DNA of 64,000 nucleotides, from NCBI GenBank assembly GCA_964423865.1, contig CAYRGN010000002.1:62001-126000 (forward strand), given 5' to 3'. Each line of letters begins with the position of its first letter. Position 1 is the first letter of the stretch. The DNA is from Leadbetterella sp964423865. GTDB lineage: Bacteria > Bacteroidota > Bacteroidia > Cytophagales > Spirosomataceae. Positions 33,919 through 42,514 of this stretch are shown here, one piece after another. The notes beneath the pieces are model-generated. The model was not told the origin of the DNA. It was given only the letters and a program-made list of their open reading frames with translations, and made no database searches. A program made the translations under genes and the position numbers.

Positions 33919-33953
33919 GAAAAAAGCTCACCGCAATACGCAGTGAGCTTTTA
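33919..33953 (-). terminator. Terminator of the universal stress protein gene
   Basis: On the minus strand AAAAGCTCAC-TGCGTATTGCG-GTGAGCTTTT is a ten-pair stem, followed by TTTT. It lies 22 bases after the stop. Confidence 0.85.
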
Positions 33954-33974
33954 GAATTACAGCCTCATTAGAAT

Positions 33975-34790
33975 CTATTCGTCATAATTAAATACCACTA
34001 CAGGAATTTTGGCGGCGTTGATCATGCCCCGGGTCTGGGAAGGGTCAATGATGCCTTCGAAGAAGCCGCGTTTCCGGGTGGTTACAAAAAGTAAACTGAT
34101 GCCTTCCTTTTCAATAAATTCCGCAATTCCTCTCTTGTAGGCTTCCGCGGCGAAGTCTTTGTACACATAACCCCTTTTTCCGAAGTCCTTATCTATAGAC
34201 ACCTTAAACTGCTCGTTCGCGTTGATATCAAGAGGAAATTCCTCAATGATATGTCCGATGATCAGGTCGTGGTCGGAATATTTCCGCCAGTCCAGCGCTT
34301 TGGCAATGTGCCTCTTTTCGTTGAATTCCAGTTTCGAAGCATAACATAACCTTTCGAAAATATCGCCCGAAAACTCTTCCGGCACCACCAGCAGAGGCGG
34401 TTCGATATGGTTGATCAGGCTTTGTGCCGTAGAGCCGATCAGGCGGTCAAGGAAAGTGCGGTGCCCCGTTTTACCAATCACCACCAGATCTACATCGGGC
34501 GTTTCATTGATGGTGGAAACAATATCCTCAAAGGAAATAATGTAACCGGAGGTAAGTCCGCGGTTTTCGTCCAGCGCTACCAGTTTACGGAGACGGTCTT
34601 CGGCATCGGCCTTGAGGTCATCAATGGTCTCACTTACCAAGGCGGTACTCACCATGGGGTCTACTATCGGCAGGGTCACAATGTGCAGGTAGGTGATTCT
34701 GCGGGAAGTAATACGTGCCAGCGCGCGGGCGTATCCCGCCGCATTTTCAGCTCCCTTCGAAAAATCTGTGGCTACCAGGATACTTTTCAT
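33975..34790 (-). CDS. Tandem-domain universal stress protein
   Basis: 271 residues, two UspA domains. The first begins KSILVATDFSKGAENAAGYAR and has the nucleotide-binding-type turn VVIGKTGHRTFLDRLIGSTAQSLINH (G-x2-G-x9-G-S/T-like). The second half (about residues 150-271) is degenerate, with IGHIIEEFPL, LLFVTTRKRGFFEGIIDPSQTR and closing VVVF. Usp proteins respond to starvation or redox stress; an ATP-binding type is likely for domain one. Confidence 0.92.
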   Translation of the reverse strand: MKSILVATDFSKGAENAAGYARALARITSRRITYLHIVTLPIVDPMVSTALVSETIDDLKADAEDRLRKLVALDENRGLTSGYIISFEDIVSTINETPDVDLVVIGKTGHRTFLDRLIGSTAQSLINHIEPPLLVVPEEFSGDIFERLCYASKLEFNEKRHIAKALDWRKYSDHDLIIGHIIEEFPLDINANEQFKVSIDKDFGKRGYVYKDFAAEAYKRGIAEFIEKEGISLLFVTTRKRGFFEGIIDPSQTRGMINAAKIPVVVFNYDE

Positions 34791-34968
34791 AATCTTTTAA
34801 TTTGAGAGTAAAATTAGATATCGTAACTTATAAAAAAACTGACGAAGGTGCTAATTAATTATGATTATTCTCATAAAAGATAGTGAATTTAATGGTTTCT
34901 TAATTTAGAGGGAGTGAAGACCCTTACATAATCCGGTAAAAGGTAGACGTAAACCCTCAAAAATAAAT

Positions 34969-34976
34969 TATCTTTG
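34969..34976 (+). promoter_or_regulatory. -7 box for carA
   Basis: TATCTTTG, perfect TAnnTTTG, 31 bases before the carA ATG. It is followed by GCACTCC, as in the rpsL promoter. No convincing -33 element. Confidence 0.6.
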
Positions 34977-35007
34977 CACTCCGATACTCAGTACAAATCA
35001 ATAGCAG

Positions 35008-36111
35008 ATGACTTCACAATCAAATACGGCCGTTTTATTGCTTCAGGACGGTACCGTTTTTAAAGGAAAAGCACTTGGGAAAATTGGAACTACTACAGGC
35101 GAGATCTGTTTTAATACGGGCATGACCGGTTACCAGGAACTCTACACCGACCCTTCGTATTTCGGACAGATTATCGTGAACACCACAGCGCATATCGGCA
35201 ATTACGGTGTGAAGCTGGATACGGAAGAAGAGTCAGACGGCATCAAGATCAAAGGAATGGTGTGTAATACGTTCGAGGCGGATTACTATTCCCGGGCCAC
35301 GGCTGACGGTTCTCTGCAAGATTATTTTGAGAAAAATGGAATAGTGGGCATATCGGATATCGATACGCGCCAGATTGTACGTCACGTACGCGACAAAGGC
35401 GTGATGAACTGCCTGATTTCTTCGGACTCGGACGACCTCGAAGCGCTGAAAGCCATATTGAACGAATGTCCGGATATGGAAGGACTGGAGCTAAGCTCCG
35501 TGGTGAGTACGGCGGATCCCTATTTCCTGGGCGACCCGTCTGCGAAAACCCGCCTGGCGGTAGTAGACTACGGCTGCAAGCGGAACATCCTCCGGAACTT
35601 TACCGAAAGAGATTGCTACCTGAAAGTTTTTAATGCCAAAACCCCGGCTTCTGAAATCATAGCCTGGGACGCCGACGGCTATTTTATCTCTAACGGTCCG
35701 GGAGATCCCGGCTCCATGCAGTATGCCGTAGATACGGTGAATGAGTTGCTGGAAACCGGAAAGCCGCTTTTTGGCATCTGTCTTGGTCAGCAATTGCTGG
35801 GACTCACCCAGGGCATCGGTACGTACAAAATGCATAACGGTCACCGCGGACTGAATCACCCGGTGAAAAACCTTCAGACCGGATTGTGTGAGATCACGTC
35901 CCAGAATCACGGGTTTTCCCTGAAGCCGGAGGAAGCCAATAATCACCCCGAGGTAGAGGTGACCCATATCAATCTGAACGATAATACCATCGAAGGAATT
36001 CGTCTTAAAAATAAGCCGGCATTTTCGGTTCAATATCACCCCGAAGCTGCGCCTGGCCCCAATGACGCCAATTACCTGTTCGATCAGTTCCTAGACATGA
36101 TCCGGGGGTAA
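35008..36111 (+). CDS. carA: Carbamoyl-phosphate synthase small subunit
   Basis: Glutaminase subunit that supplies ammonia to CarB for carbamoyl phosphate, feeding arginine and pyrimidines. 367 residues. CPSase N-terminal domain (GEICFNTGMTGYQELYTDPSY) and a class I amidotransferase with catalytic Cys258 in FGICLGQQLLG, His344 and Glu346 in QYHPEAAPGP. carB is not in the window; threonine synthase follows after 15 bases, so the genes may be co-transcribed although metabolically unrelated. Confidence 0.97.
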   Translation: MTSQSNTAVLLLQDGTVFKGKALGKIGTTTGEICFNTGMTGYQELYTDPSYFGQIIVNTTAHIGNYGVKLDTEEESDGIKIKGMVCNTFEADYYSRATADGSLQDYFEKNGIVGISDIDTRQIVRHVRDKGVMNCLISSDSDDLEALKAILNECPDMEGLELSSVVSTADPYFLGDPSAKTRLAVVDYGCKRNILRNFTERDCYLKVFNAKTPASEIIAWDADGYFISNGPGDPGSMQYAVDTVNELLETGKPLFGICLGQQLLGLTQGIGTYKMHNGHRGLNHPVKNLQTGLCEITSQNHGFSLKPEEANNHPEVEVTHINLNDNTIEGIRLKNKPAFSVQYHPEAAPGPNDANYLFDQFLDMIRG

Positions 36112-36126
36112 GCAGCAGCCATCAGG

Positions 36127-37435
36127 ATGAAACTGTACAGCACCCATCATCTTAGTCCGGAGGTAGACTTCCAGACGGCCATCTTCCAGGGGTTGCCTCC
36201 TGATAACGGCCTGTATATGCCCGCGGAGATTCCGGTATTACCCCCGGCTTTCTGGGATAATGTGGAGAATCTGAGTTTCCGCGAAATGGCGGTAGCGGTC
36301 TGCGGGGCTTTGCTGAGCGAAGATATACCGGAAGCGGACCTGGTATCCATTATTCATTCGGCCATAGATTTTGAAGCACCGGCCGTAAAGTTGGACGATG
36401 ACCTGTATTGCCTGGAGCTGTTTCACGGCCCTTCTATGGCCTTTAAAGATTTCGGGGCCCGTTTTATGGCCGCCACCATGTCGTATTTCCTCCGCCAATC
36501 CGGAAAAACACTCAATATACTGGTGGCTACCTCCGGCGATACCGGCGGGGCAGTAGCCCAGGGGTTTTACGGAGTGCCGGGCATTTCGGTGACCATCCTG
36601 TATCCGAAAGGAAAAGTGAGCGATATCCAGGAAAAGCAACTGACTACCCTGGGTGCGAACATCCGGGCCCTGGAGGTGGAAGGCACTTTTGACGACTGCC
36701 AGGCCCTGGTGAAGCAGGCCTTCCTGGATGAAGAGCTGAGAAGTCGCTACACTCTGGCTTCGGCCAATTCTATCAATATCGCCCGCCTGATTCCCCAGGC
36801 ATTCTATTATATTTCGGCCTTCGCCCAATTGAAGAAAGAGGGGAAGGAAATGGTGTTTTCCGTACCTTCAGGAAATTTCGGTAACCTGACGGCCGGAGTG
36901 CTGGCCATGCAGATGGGTATGCCCGTAAAACGTTTTGTGGCGGCCACCAACGTGAATAAGGTGGTGCCTGAATTCCTGAGAACAGGCGTATATACCCCCA
37001 TTTCGCCCTCTATCTCCACCATTTCCAATGCCATGGATGTGGGTAATCCGAGCAATTTCCCCCGATTGAAAGCCCTGCTGGGAGAGGAGATGAAAGAATA
37101 CCTGAAAGGGTATTCCTATACTGACGCGCAGACCCGTGAGGCAGTGCNNNNNNNNNNTGCAGGAAATCTATGAAAAGTACGGGTACCTGGCTTGTCCGCA
37201 CACCGCAGTAGCCTATCTGGGGTTGCAAGATTACCGCAAGGAGAACGGGAACGATTTTACCGGGGTCTTCCTGTCTACCGCGCATTTCGGGAAGTTTCTG
37301 CCTGAAATGGAAGCCATATTGGGTTTTACCCCCGAAATACCGGAAAGACTGACCCTGAAAGGAGAAAAAAGGGCCACGACAGTGGATACTTCCTACGCTA
37401 CTTTTAAGGCGTATCTTCAACAAAACCTGATTTGA
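36127..37435 (+). CDS. thrC: Threonine synthase, interrupted by a scaffold gap
   Basis: PLP enzyme that turns O-phosphohomoserine into threonine. N-terminal part (340 codons before the gap): the PLP lysine Lys107 in HGPSMAFKDFGARFM and VATSGDTGGAVAQGF. After the gap, 92 codons in another frame: EIYEKYGYLACPHTAVAYLGL and FLSTAHFGKF. Together about 432 residues, a normal length. The 10 N at 37148-37157 shift the frame; both sides read in one frame if the true gap is a multiple of three. I treat it as one intact gene, not a pseudogene. Confidence 0.93.
37148..37157. other. Assembly gap of 10 N
   Basis: The only undetermined bases in the window. The left side ends GCAGTGC and the right side begins TGCAGGAAATC. 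Joining them directly or with the shared TGC overlapped keeps the thrC frame open and matches the family. Confidence 0.95.
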
Positions 37436-37436
37436 T

Positions 37437-38198
37437 TTGGAAGTCCGGGAAGTACATATCACCCGGTACATTACCCCCCTGAGAGAGGGCGGTTCCCTGC
37501 CTGCTGTGGTGGAGGCCGACGACACCTTCCTGTATGTGTTGAAATTCAGAGGGGCCGGACAAGGTACCAAGGCCCTAATCGCCGATTTTGTGGGCGGCAA
37601 AATTGCGGAAAAACTGGGGTTGAAAGTACCGGAAATGGTGTTCGCTCATTTGGATGACCGCTTCGGCAAAACCGAACCCGACGAAGAAATCCAGGATCTG
37701 CTGAAATTCAGTGTAGGACTGAATCTCGGGGTACATTATCTGTCGGGCGCCATTACGTTTGATCCCGTACTGCATGAGGTAGACGAAGAAACCGCCTCCC
37801 TCATTGTATGGCTTGACGCCTTTCTGACCAATGTAGACCGCACGGCCAAAAATACCAATATGCTCATGTGGCACCGGGAACTCTGGATGATTGATCACGG
37901 GGCATCCCTGTATTTTCACCACCATTGGGATACCTGGGAGAAGCAGGCTTTGAGCCCGTTCACTCCTGTGAAAGATCATGTTTTGCTGAAATATGCGGGC
38001 GGTTTAGCCAAGGCTGACGCGCGGGCGAAAGAAATCATCACGGAGCCGTTTATCGAAGAGGTGGCGGCGGCCCTGCCTGCTACCTGGCTCCTGGAAGAAG
38101 CGGACCGGCAGGTGTATGCCGATTTCCTGAAAATACGCCTGAAGAATTCTGAAATATTTGTCAAAGAGGCGGAAGATGCAAGAAAGACACGTATATGA
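37437..38198 (+). CDS. HipA-like kinase (HipA_2 type)
   Basis: 253 residues from a TTG at 37437, the only sensible start (no ATG before residue 60 or so). The fold is that of the compact HipA-like kinases: LYVLKFRGAGQGTKALIAD (nucleotide loop), then LDAFLTNVDRTAKNTNML with the catalytic D-x-N pattern and LWMIDHGASLYFHH, in which DHG stands for the kinase DFG. No N-terminal HipA-N domain, so it is a short family member. It overlaps the DUF3037 gene by 23 bases, suggesting translational coupling. A toxin-like or signalling kinase role is inference. Confidence 0.85.
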   Translation: MEVREVHITRYITPLREGGSLPAVVEADDTFLYVLKFRGAGQGTKALIADFVGGKIAEKLGLKVPEMVFAHLDDRFGKTEPDEEIQDLLKFSVGLNLGVHYLSGAITFDPVLHEVDEETASLIVWLDAFLTNVDRTAKNTNMLMWHRELWMIDHGASLYFHHHWDTWEKQALSPFTPVKDHVLLKYAGGLAKADARAKEIITEPFIEEVAAALPATWLLEEADRQVYADFLKIRLKNSEIFVKEAEDARKTRI

Positions 38199-38559
38199 AT
38201 ACGCGGTGATCCGGGTAGTACCCCGTGTGGAACGTGAAGAATTCTTCAACGTGGGGGTAGTACTCTATTGTAAGTCCCTGGGCTTTTTGCAGGTAAAGTA
38301 TGAAATTAACGAAGTGAAATTTCATGGCTTTTGTACCGAAATGCAACTTTCCGAACTAAAAGAATATCTCCACACCTTCCAAAAGATCGCTTTGGGCGGA
38401 ACAGATGCCGGCCCTATCGGGCAGCTTCCTGCGGCAGAGCGTTTCCGCTGGCTTACGGCCACGCGGAGCACCGTACTCCAGACTTCCCGGATTCATCCCG
38501 GTCTCACCGCCGACCCCGGTGCCAAGCTGGAGCAGTTGTTCCGGGAGATGGTGCAGTAG
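38176..38559 (+). CDS. DUF3037 protein
   Basis: 127 residues from the ATG at 38176; two upstream ATG codons lie inside the kinase gene. The family core is visible: YEYAVIRVVPRVEREEFFNVGVVLYC near the N terminus, then LGFLQVKYE and RFRWLTATRSTVLQTSRIHPGL. Function unknown. As I recall, DUF3037 often sits directly after a HipA_2-type gene, and the overlap here fits this. Confidence 0.88.
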   Translation: MQERHVYEYAVIRVVPRVEREEFFNVGVVLYCKSLGFLQVKYEINEVKFHGFCTEMQLSELKEYLHTFQKIALGGTDAGPIGQLPAAERFRWLTATRSTVLQTSRIHPGLTADPGAKLEQLFREMVQ

Positions 38560-38561
38560 CT

Positions 38562-38632
38562 TTGAGCTATCAGCCTTCAGCTATCAGCCTTCAGCTATCA
38601 GCCTTCAGCTATGAGTTATGAGTTATGAGCTG
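38562..38632. repeat. 14-bp tandem AGCTATCAGCCTTC repeat
   Basis: Three head-to-tail copies of AGCTATCAGCCTTC followed by AGCTATGAGTTATGAGTTATGAGCT. It belongs to the AGCTATCAGC branch of the intergenic family. Confidence 0.8.
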
Positions 38633-38752
38633 TTGGGGTTTGGTTTTGTCGGCTGAAAGGTGCTGGTGAAGGCATTAAAATTATGATATATCCGATTTGC
38701 TTTCTAAATTGCGTCAGGGGAATTTGCCCCGAATTTAACCGATAGAGCCCTT

Positions 38753-39277
38753 ATGAGCACCCTTTTCAGCGAGAAGCAAACGTTTCGTTTTTTTTGGACG
38801 AAGTTAATTCTGATTGTAATTTTCCTTGCTATCGGTGGCGGGGCTGTCCGTCAGGTTTTTTGGGGAATCCCTTTTGGAAATAAACCCATGAGCGATGTAG
38901 GAATCGCCTGTTTAGCGCTTTTCCTGGGTATGCTTCTTCTTTTTGCCTACAGCTCAAATCTTAAGACCCGGATTTCAGCAGAAGGAATTACCGTGGCCTT
39001 TTTCCCGTTTCTTTGGAAGAAACGATTTATTGCATGGGATACCGTGCAGTCGGCTTATGTCAGAGAGTACAGTCCTATCCGGGAATATGGCGGTTGGGGT
39101 TTCAAAGTGGTCAATACCGAAACCAATAAGGGTGCGTGGGGCGGCAACAGAGCTTATAATGTAAGTGGAAACCAGGGCTTGCAATTAGTTTTTAAGAATG
39201 GAGACAAGCTACTGATTGGTACCCAGCGCCCTCAGGAAATACAGGATGTATTGAAAAGCATTCAGACCCCGAGGTGA
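38753..39277 (+). CDS. Membrane protein with a PH-like C-terminal domain
   Basis: 174 residues. Two hydrophobic helices (LILIVIFLAIGGGAVRQVF and GIACLALFLGMLLLFAY), then a domain with the YcxB/bPH-type pattern: GITVAFFPFLWKKRFIAWDTVQS, a GGWGFKVVNTETNK turn and LQLVFKNGDKLLIGTQRPQEI. No named function. Similar in design to the YcxB-like protein at 21712. Confidence 0.75.
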   Translation: MSTLFSEKQTFRFFWTKLILIVIFLAIGGGAVRQVFWGIPFGNKPMSDVGIACLALFLGMLLLFAYSSNLKTRISAEGITVAFFPFLWKKRFIAWDTVQSAYVREYSPIREYGGWGFKVVNTETNKGAWGGNRAYNVSGNQGLQLVFKNGDKLLIGTQRPQEIQDVLKSIQTPR

Positions 39278-39282
39278 TTAGC

Positions 39283-39345
39283 TATTAGCTATTAGCTATC
39301 AGCTATCAGCTCATGGCTCATAGCTCATTGCTTACAGCTAAAATT
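39283..39345. repeat. AGCTATTAGC/AGCTATCAGC repeat array
   Basis: Degenerate ten-base units (GCTATTAGCTATTAGCTATC, then AGCTCATGGCTCATAGCTCA). It ends just before the -33 element of the small peptide gene. Confidence 0.7.
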
Positions 39346-39358
39346 TAACTCTATAGGC

Positions 39359-39389
39359 TTTGTAGATTTAGTAGAGTTTTTTACTTTTG
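39359..39389 (+). promoter_or_regulatory. Consensus Bacteroidota promoter for a small peptide gene
   Basis: TTTG (39359-39362), exactly 19 bases, TACTTTTG (39382-39389). The best -33/-7 match I found in the window. The predicted start near 39396 is about 13 bases before the ATG at 39409. Confidence 0.85.
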
Positions 39390-39408
39390 TGCATCATTGT
39401 AACCGGAG

Positions 39409-39507
39409 ATGCGCATGGAATACTTTACCATCATTTTGGGGCTGGGTCTGGTGGCGTATATTGCTTATCGAACGTACGGCATTTATAAAATGGATAGGGA
39501 GGGGTAA
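39409..39507 (+). CDS. 32-residue single-pass membrane peptide
   Basis: A 32-codon frame (ATG at 39409, TAA at 39505-39507) with one hydrophobic helix: YFTIILGLGLVAYIAYRTYGI, then a charged KMDREG tail, which fits a small bitopic membrane protein with the tail in the cytoplasm. It lies directly after a consensus promoter and ahead of a hairpin (39558-39585), so it has its own transcription unit. A GGAG just before the ATG may help initiation. A longer overlapping frame (39389-39616) has no such start context. Function unknown. Confidence 0.65.
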   Translation: MRMEYFTIILGLGLVAYIAYRTYGIYKMDREG

Positions 39508-39557
39508 GTTCTTTTCCCTTTTTAAAATTCCTTTTAACAATAGCGGGGGTATATTCC

Positions 39558-39585
39558 ACAGGAGAAGTGATATCACTTCCCCTGT
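39558..39585. terminator. Hairpin between the small peptide and S9 peptidase genes
   Basis: ACAGGAGAAGTGAT and ATCACTTCCCCTGT form a 14-base palindrome with one mismatch and no loop bases beyond the centre. It can end both convergent units. No T run on either side. Confidence 0.55.
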
Positions 39586-39612
39586 AAGAATAAGGCTACG
39601 TATCGTGAAAAT

Positions 39613-42438
39613 TTAATCCCCGAATCCCCAGTCAATGCCCTTTAGTGTAGCCGGAACGCCCTTTTCTATCCACGGTGCGGCCGGTTCTCCTTTTAAGAAG
39701 TGATCAAAGAACTGTTGCTCGCGGCGCTGGATGTCTTTGCGGTTCTGGCGCTGGATCAGGTTATGATCATCGCCGTTGTAATTCAGTAACCAAACTGGCT
39801 TCTGTAATCTTCTCAGGGCTGTAAACATTTCGATTCCCTGGTACCAGGGTACGGCGCCGTCCTGGTCGTTGTGCATGATCACCACCGGAGTGGTTACATT
39901 CGGCATACGGAACAGGGGGGAGTTCTCAATGTAAAGTTCGGGTTTTTCCCACAGGGTGGCTCCGATCCGGCTCTGGGTTCTTTCGTATTGAAACTGGCGG
40001 TTCATGCCACTGCCCCAACGGATTCCTCCATAAGCAGAAGTCATGTTGACTACAGGTGCGCCAGTCCAGGCGGCATCGTACATGTCGGTTACCGTAATCA
40101 GGTGCGCCACCTGGTAGCCGCCCCAGCTTTGTCCCTGGATACCCATTTTTCCTGCCCACGAGTTCTTTTTCACTTCCGCCATACCGGAGTTAATATACTC
40201 TTCGGCAGATTTTCCGGGGTGACCAATGGTGTACACAATGTCTGGTGCCAGAACCACATACCCGTTACTTACAAAATAAGGAATATTCAGTCGCGATGGC
40301 GTGGGTGCCGGCGCCTGGTAGCGGTAGAGTCCGTCAGACAGTTTTTCATAAAAATAGGCAATCACGGGGTAGGTTTTGTTCGGGTCAAAATCTTCCGGTT
40401 TGTACAGAATTCCTTCGGCGGCGTGCCCACCCGGGGTGGTCCACTTAAACAGTTCTGCCGTTCCCCAGTTGTAATTTTTTTGCTGAGGATTGGTGGCCGA
40501 CAACTGAGTTTCATTTATAAAATCTTTGCTGATGAAGAGATTTGGCGATTCTTCGTACCTTTCTTTCGTATAAATATACACTCCCCCGTCTTTGGCTTCT
40601 TTCACCTGTCCGAAGTAATTTTTGGCCCAAACCAGTTCTTTGAAGGGCTCTTTAGGTGCCTTTTTCCCGGTTTGCAGGGTCATGCGGTAGAAGCCGTTCT
40701 CTTTACTGGTATGGTTAAATGCACTCAGTATAAACGGCGCTTTTTCGTCCAGAATAGTCGGAGCAAACCGCGATTTGCGCTCTTTCCAGTCGTCGTAACG
40801 GTAGGTGATATGATTTTCTCTTCCTGAAGTAAGTTTTACTGCCTGTGAACCGTCGGCTTTGAACGACCAGATATCAAACTTATCGTACAGCCATACTTTT
40901 TCATCGCCCGCGGTCCACCCGCCCGTGCCGTACGAACCCGGCGTGTCGGGTGAATCGTTGTCTTCATCCGAGAAAGCCACCGAAAGGTCTTTGTTCAGTA
41001 GAACGGTGGTGCCGGTACTGAGGTTGTGGGTGTACCAGTTCTGATCTTCGCGGTTATACCAGAGCAGATATTTTCCTTCGGGGGAGAGAGATACATTCCC
41101 GCGCAAGTCTTTCACGATCAGTTTCCGTGAACCGTCAACTGTAGAAACTGCATAGATGTCCTGGAAGCTACCTGTTCTCCATTGGGTTTCTATTCTCCGG
41201 CCCACGTCGGTAGTGGCCAGCACGAACTCGTTGTCGGCATCTTCCGTGACGCGGGTGTCGGGCAGGTTTTCATCCGCCAGGGGAATCACCCTGCCGGTGG
41301 CGTTCATGTGCATTACGGCCAGGTAGCTCCGGCTCAGTTCGCGGCGGAGATTCACCAGCTGCTGGGGCTGGAGGTAGTCGTCTTTCCAGTGCCAGATGTC
41401 GACCTTGGCGTGTTCAAATTCCACAAGGGTGGTGTCTTTCACGCGGGGTACCGGCGCGAGGCCCAGGTACAATTTTTCCCCGTTTTTACTGAATCGGAGG
41501 TTGCCGTCTCCGCTCACATACCATTTGTCTGGCACGCCGGGAGTGGTGGCGCTAACCAGCACCTGGGCAGAGTCGGCGCTGCTTCCTTGATGGTAATATA
41601 CCCGGAAGTTTTTCTCCAGCGACTTTTCGGGCGATTTGTCGGCCAGGAACACCAGTTTCTCCCCGGTTTCATCAAAGGTAAACCCTTTGAAAGTGCCTTT
41701 TCCGGAGGTCAGGTGGGTGAGTGTGCGGTTCGGAAGGTGGTACCGAAAAACACCTCCCGTAGTCCCCAGGCTGTCTTTTTCGTCGGCTTTTCTCGTAAAT
41801 ACGAGGTAATTTCCTTTTTTGTCAAATTCAAACGACTCCACGTGGGTAAAGAGGGTGTCTTTTCCTACACCCAGTTGATATACCGCCAGGTTGGTAGTGG
41901 GTTTTTTAGGCCGTTCTACTTTTGCTTTTGTCGAATCGGTTTTTGCGGTACTGTCTTTTTTGGCTTTCTTCTCGGGAATGTCATCATAGAGATAGGCCAG
42001 GAAGCGACCGTCTTCTTCGGCCAGTTGGTAAGATTTCACGTTCGGAAACTTGATCCATGATTTGGTGGCGAAAGAGTAGATGGCCAGGGAATCTTTGGGC
42101 ATGTCTTCTCTTTTCTTTTTGTCGATTTTGGCTTGGCGGGTATCCCGGTACAGGGGGGAGATCAGGCTTACAAAATACTTTTCATCGTAAGTGAGCTTAG
42201 GGCCGCTAGCTCTCGGAAGGGTCAGCAGGGTTTCGTTCTTTCCGTTTTTCAGAAAGAATTCGGAGTCGCCTTCCTGGGGAGAGACCGTATAGAGAATTTT
42301 ATCTCCGCTCCGGGAAATGGCGGTATTGCCCACGGTTTGCCAGCCGTCATATACGCTGTGATCCAGGGGCTTTTTCTGCGCGGAAGTATCCAGCGCCAGA
42401 AAGGTTGCAAATAAAAAAACGTAAAAGACTTTCATCAT
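39613..42438 (-). CDS. S9 family (prolyl oligopeptidase-type) peptidase
   Basis: 941 residues with an N-terminal signal peptide (FYVFLFATFLALDTSA), so exported. The large N-terminal part (about 30-640) is a beta-propeller that gates access. The C-terminal alpha/beta-hydrolase carries Ser771 in GIQGQSWGGY, Asp860 in NDQDGAVPW and His892 in NGDDHN, the complete triad. A Lys/Ala/Thr-rich loop (residues near 160-180, with KAKKDSTAKTDSTKAK) is a low-complexity insert. These enzymes degrade short peptides in the periplasm or on the surface. No partner genes are evident. Confidence 0.95.
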   Translation of the reverse strand: MMKVFYVFLFATFLALDTSAQKKPLDHSVYDGWQTVGNTAISRSGDKILYTVSPQEGDSEFFLKNGKNETLLTLPRASGPKLTYDEKYFVSLISPLYRDTRQAKIDKKKREDMPKDSLAIYSFATKSWIKFPNVKSYQLAEEDGRFLAYLYDDIPEKKAKKDSTAKTDSTKAKVERPKKPTTNLAVYQLGVGKDTLFTHVESFEFDKKGNYLVFTRKADEKDSLGTTGGVFRYHLPNRTLTHLTSGKGTFKGFTFDETGEKLVFLADKSPEKSLEKNFRVYYHQGSSADSAQVLVSATTPGVPDKWYVSGDGNLRFSKNGEKLYLGLAPVPRVKDTTLVEFEHAKVDIWHWKDDYLQPQQLVNLRRELSRSYLAVMHMNATGRVIPLADENLPDTRVTEDADNEFVLATTDVGRRIETQWRTGSFQDIYAVSTVDGSRKLIVKDLRGNVSLSPEGKYLLWYNREDQNWYTHNLSTGTTVLLNKDLSVAFSDEDNDSPDTPGSYGTGGWTAGDEKVWLYDKFDIWSFKADGSQAVKLTSGRENHITYRYDDWKERKSRFAPTILDEKAPFILSAFNHTSKENGFYRMTLQTGKKAPKEPFKELVWAKNYFGQVKEAKDGGVYIYTKERYEESPNLFISKDFINETQLSATNPQQKNYNWGTAELFKWTTPGGHAAEGILYKPEDFDPNKTYPVIAYFYEKLSDGLYRYQAPAPTPSRLNIPYFVSNGYVVLAPDIVYTIGHPGKSAEEYINSGMAEVKKNSWAGKMGIQGQSWGGYQVAHLITVTDMYDAAWTGAPVVNMTSAYGGIRWGSGMNRQFQYERTQSRIGATLWEKPELYIENSPLFRMPNVTTPVVIMHNDQDGAVPWYQGIEMFTALRRLQKPVWLLNYNGDDHNLIQRQNRKDIQRREQQFFDHFLKGEPAAPWIEKGVPATLKGIDWGFGD

Positions 42439-42443
42439 TACAA

Positions 42444-42485
42444 TCGGGTTTTTAAAGCCCGAATATACGTAAAAAGTCTTTTACG
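42444..42485. other. Two small palindromes between M56 and S9 genes
   Basis: TCGGG-tttttaaag-CCCGA (42444-42462) and CGTAAAA-AGTC-TTTTACG (42468-42485). Both lie in the 76-base gap between two minus-strand genes. They could be attenuator hairpins for the upstream unit or an operator for the peptidase; I cannot choose. Confidence 0.35.
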
Positions 42486-42514
42486 CGTTTATTCTTTCGA
42501 CCAACAGGCCGTTC

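Noticed and set aside
36127..37435. thrC as a frameshifted pseudogene
   Set aside because: The frame change coincides with 10 N of unknown length; both sides are in good frame when the gap is a multiple of three.
38562..38632. Possible CRISPR array in AGCTATCAGCCTTC copies
   Set aside because: The units are head to tail without spacers, only 14 bases long, and no cas gene is present.
39389..39616. A 75-residue frame over the small peptide gene
   Set aside because: It starts on top of the -7 box, is Trp/Arg-rich without family pattern, and the 32-residue frame has better start context.
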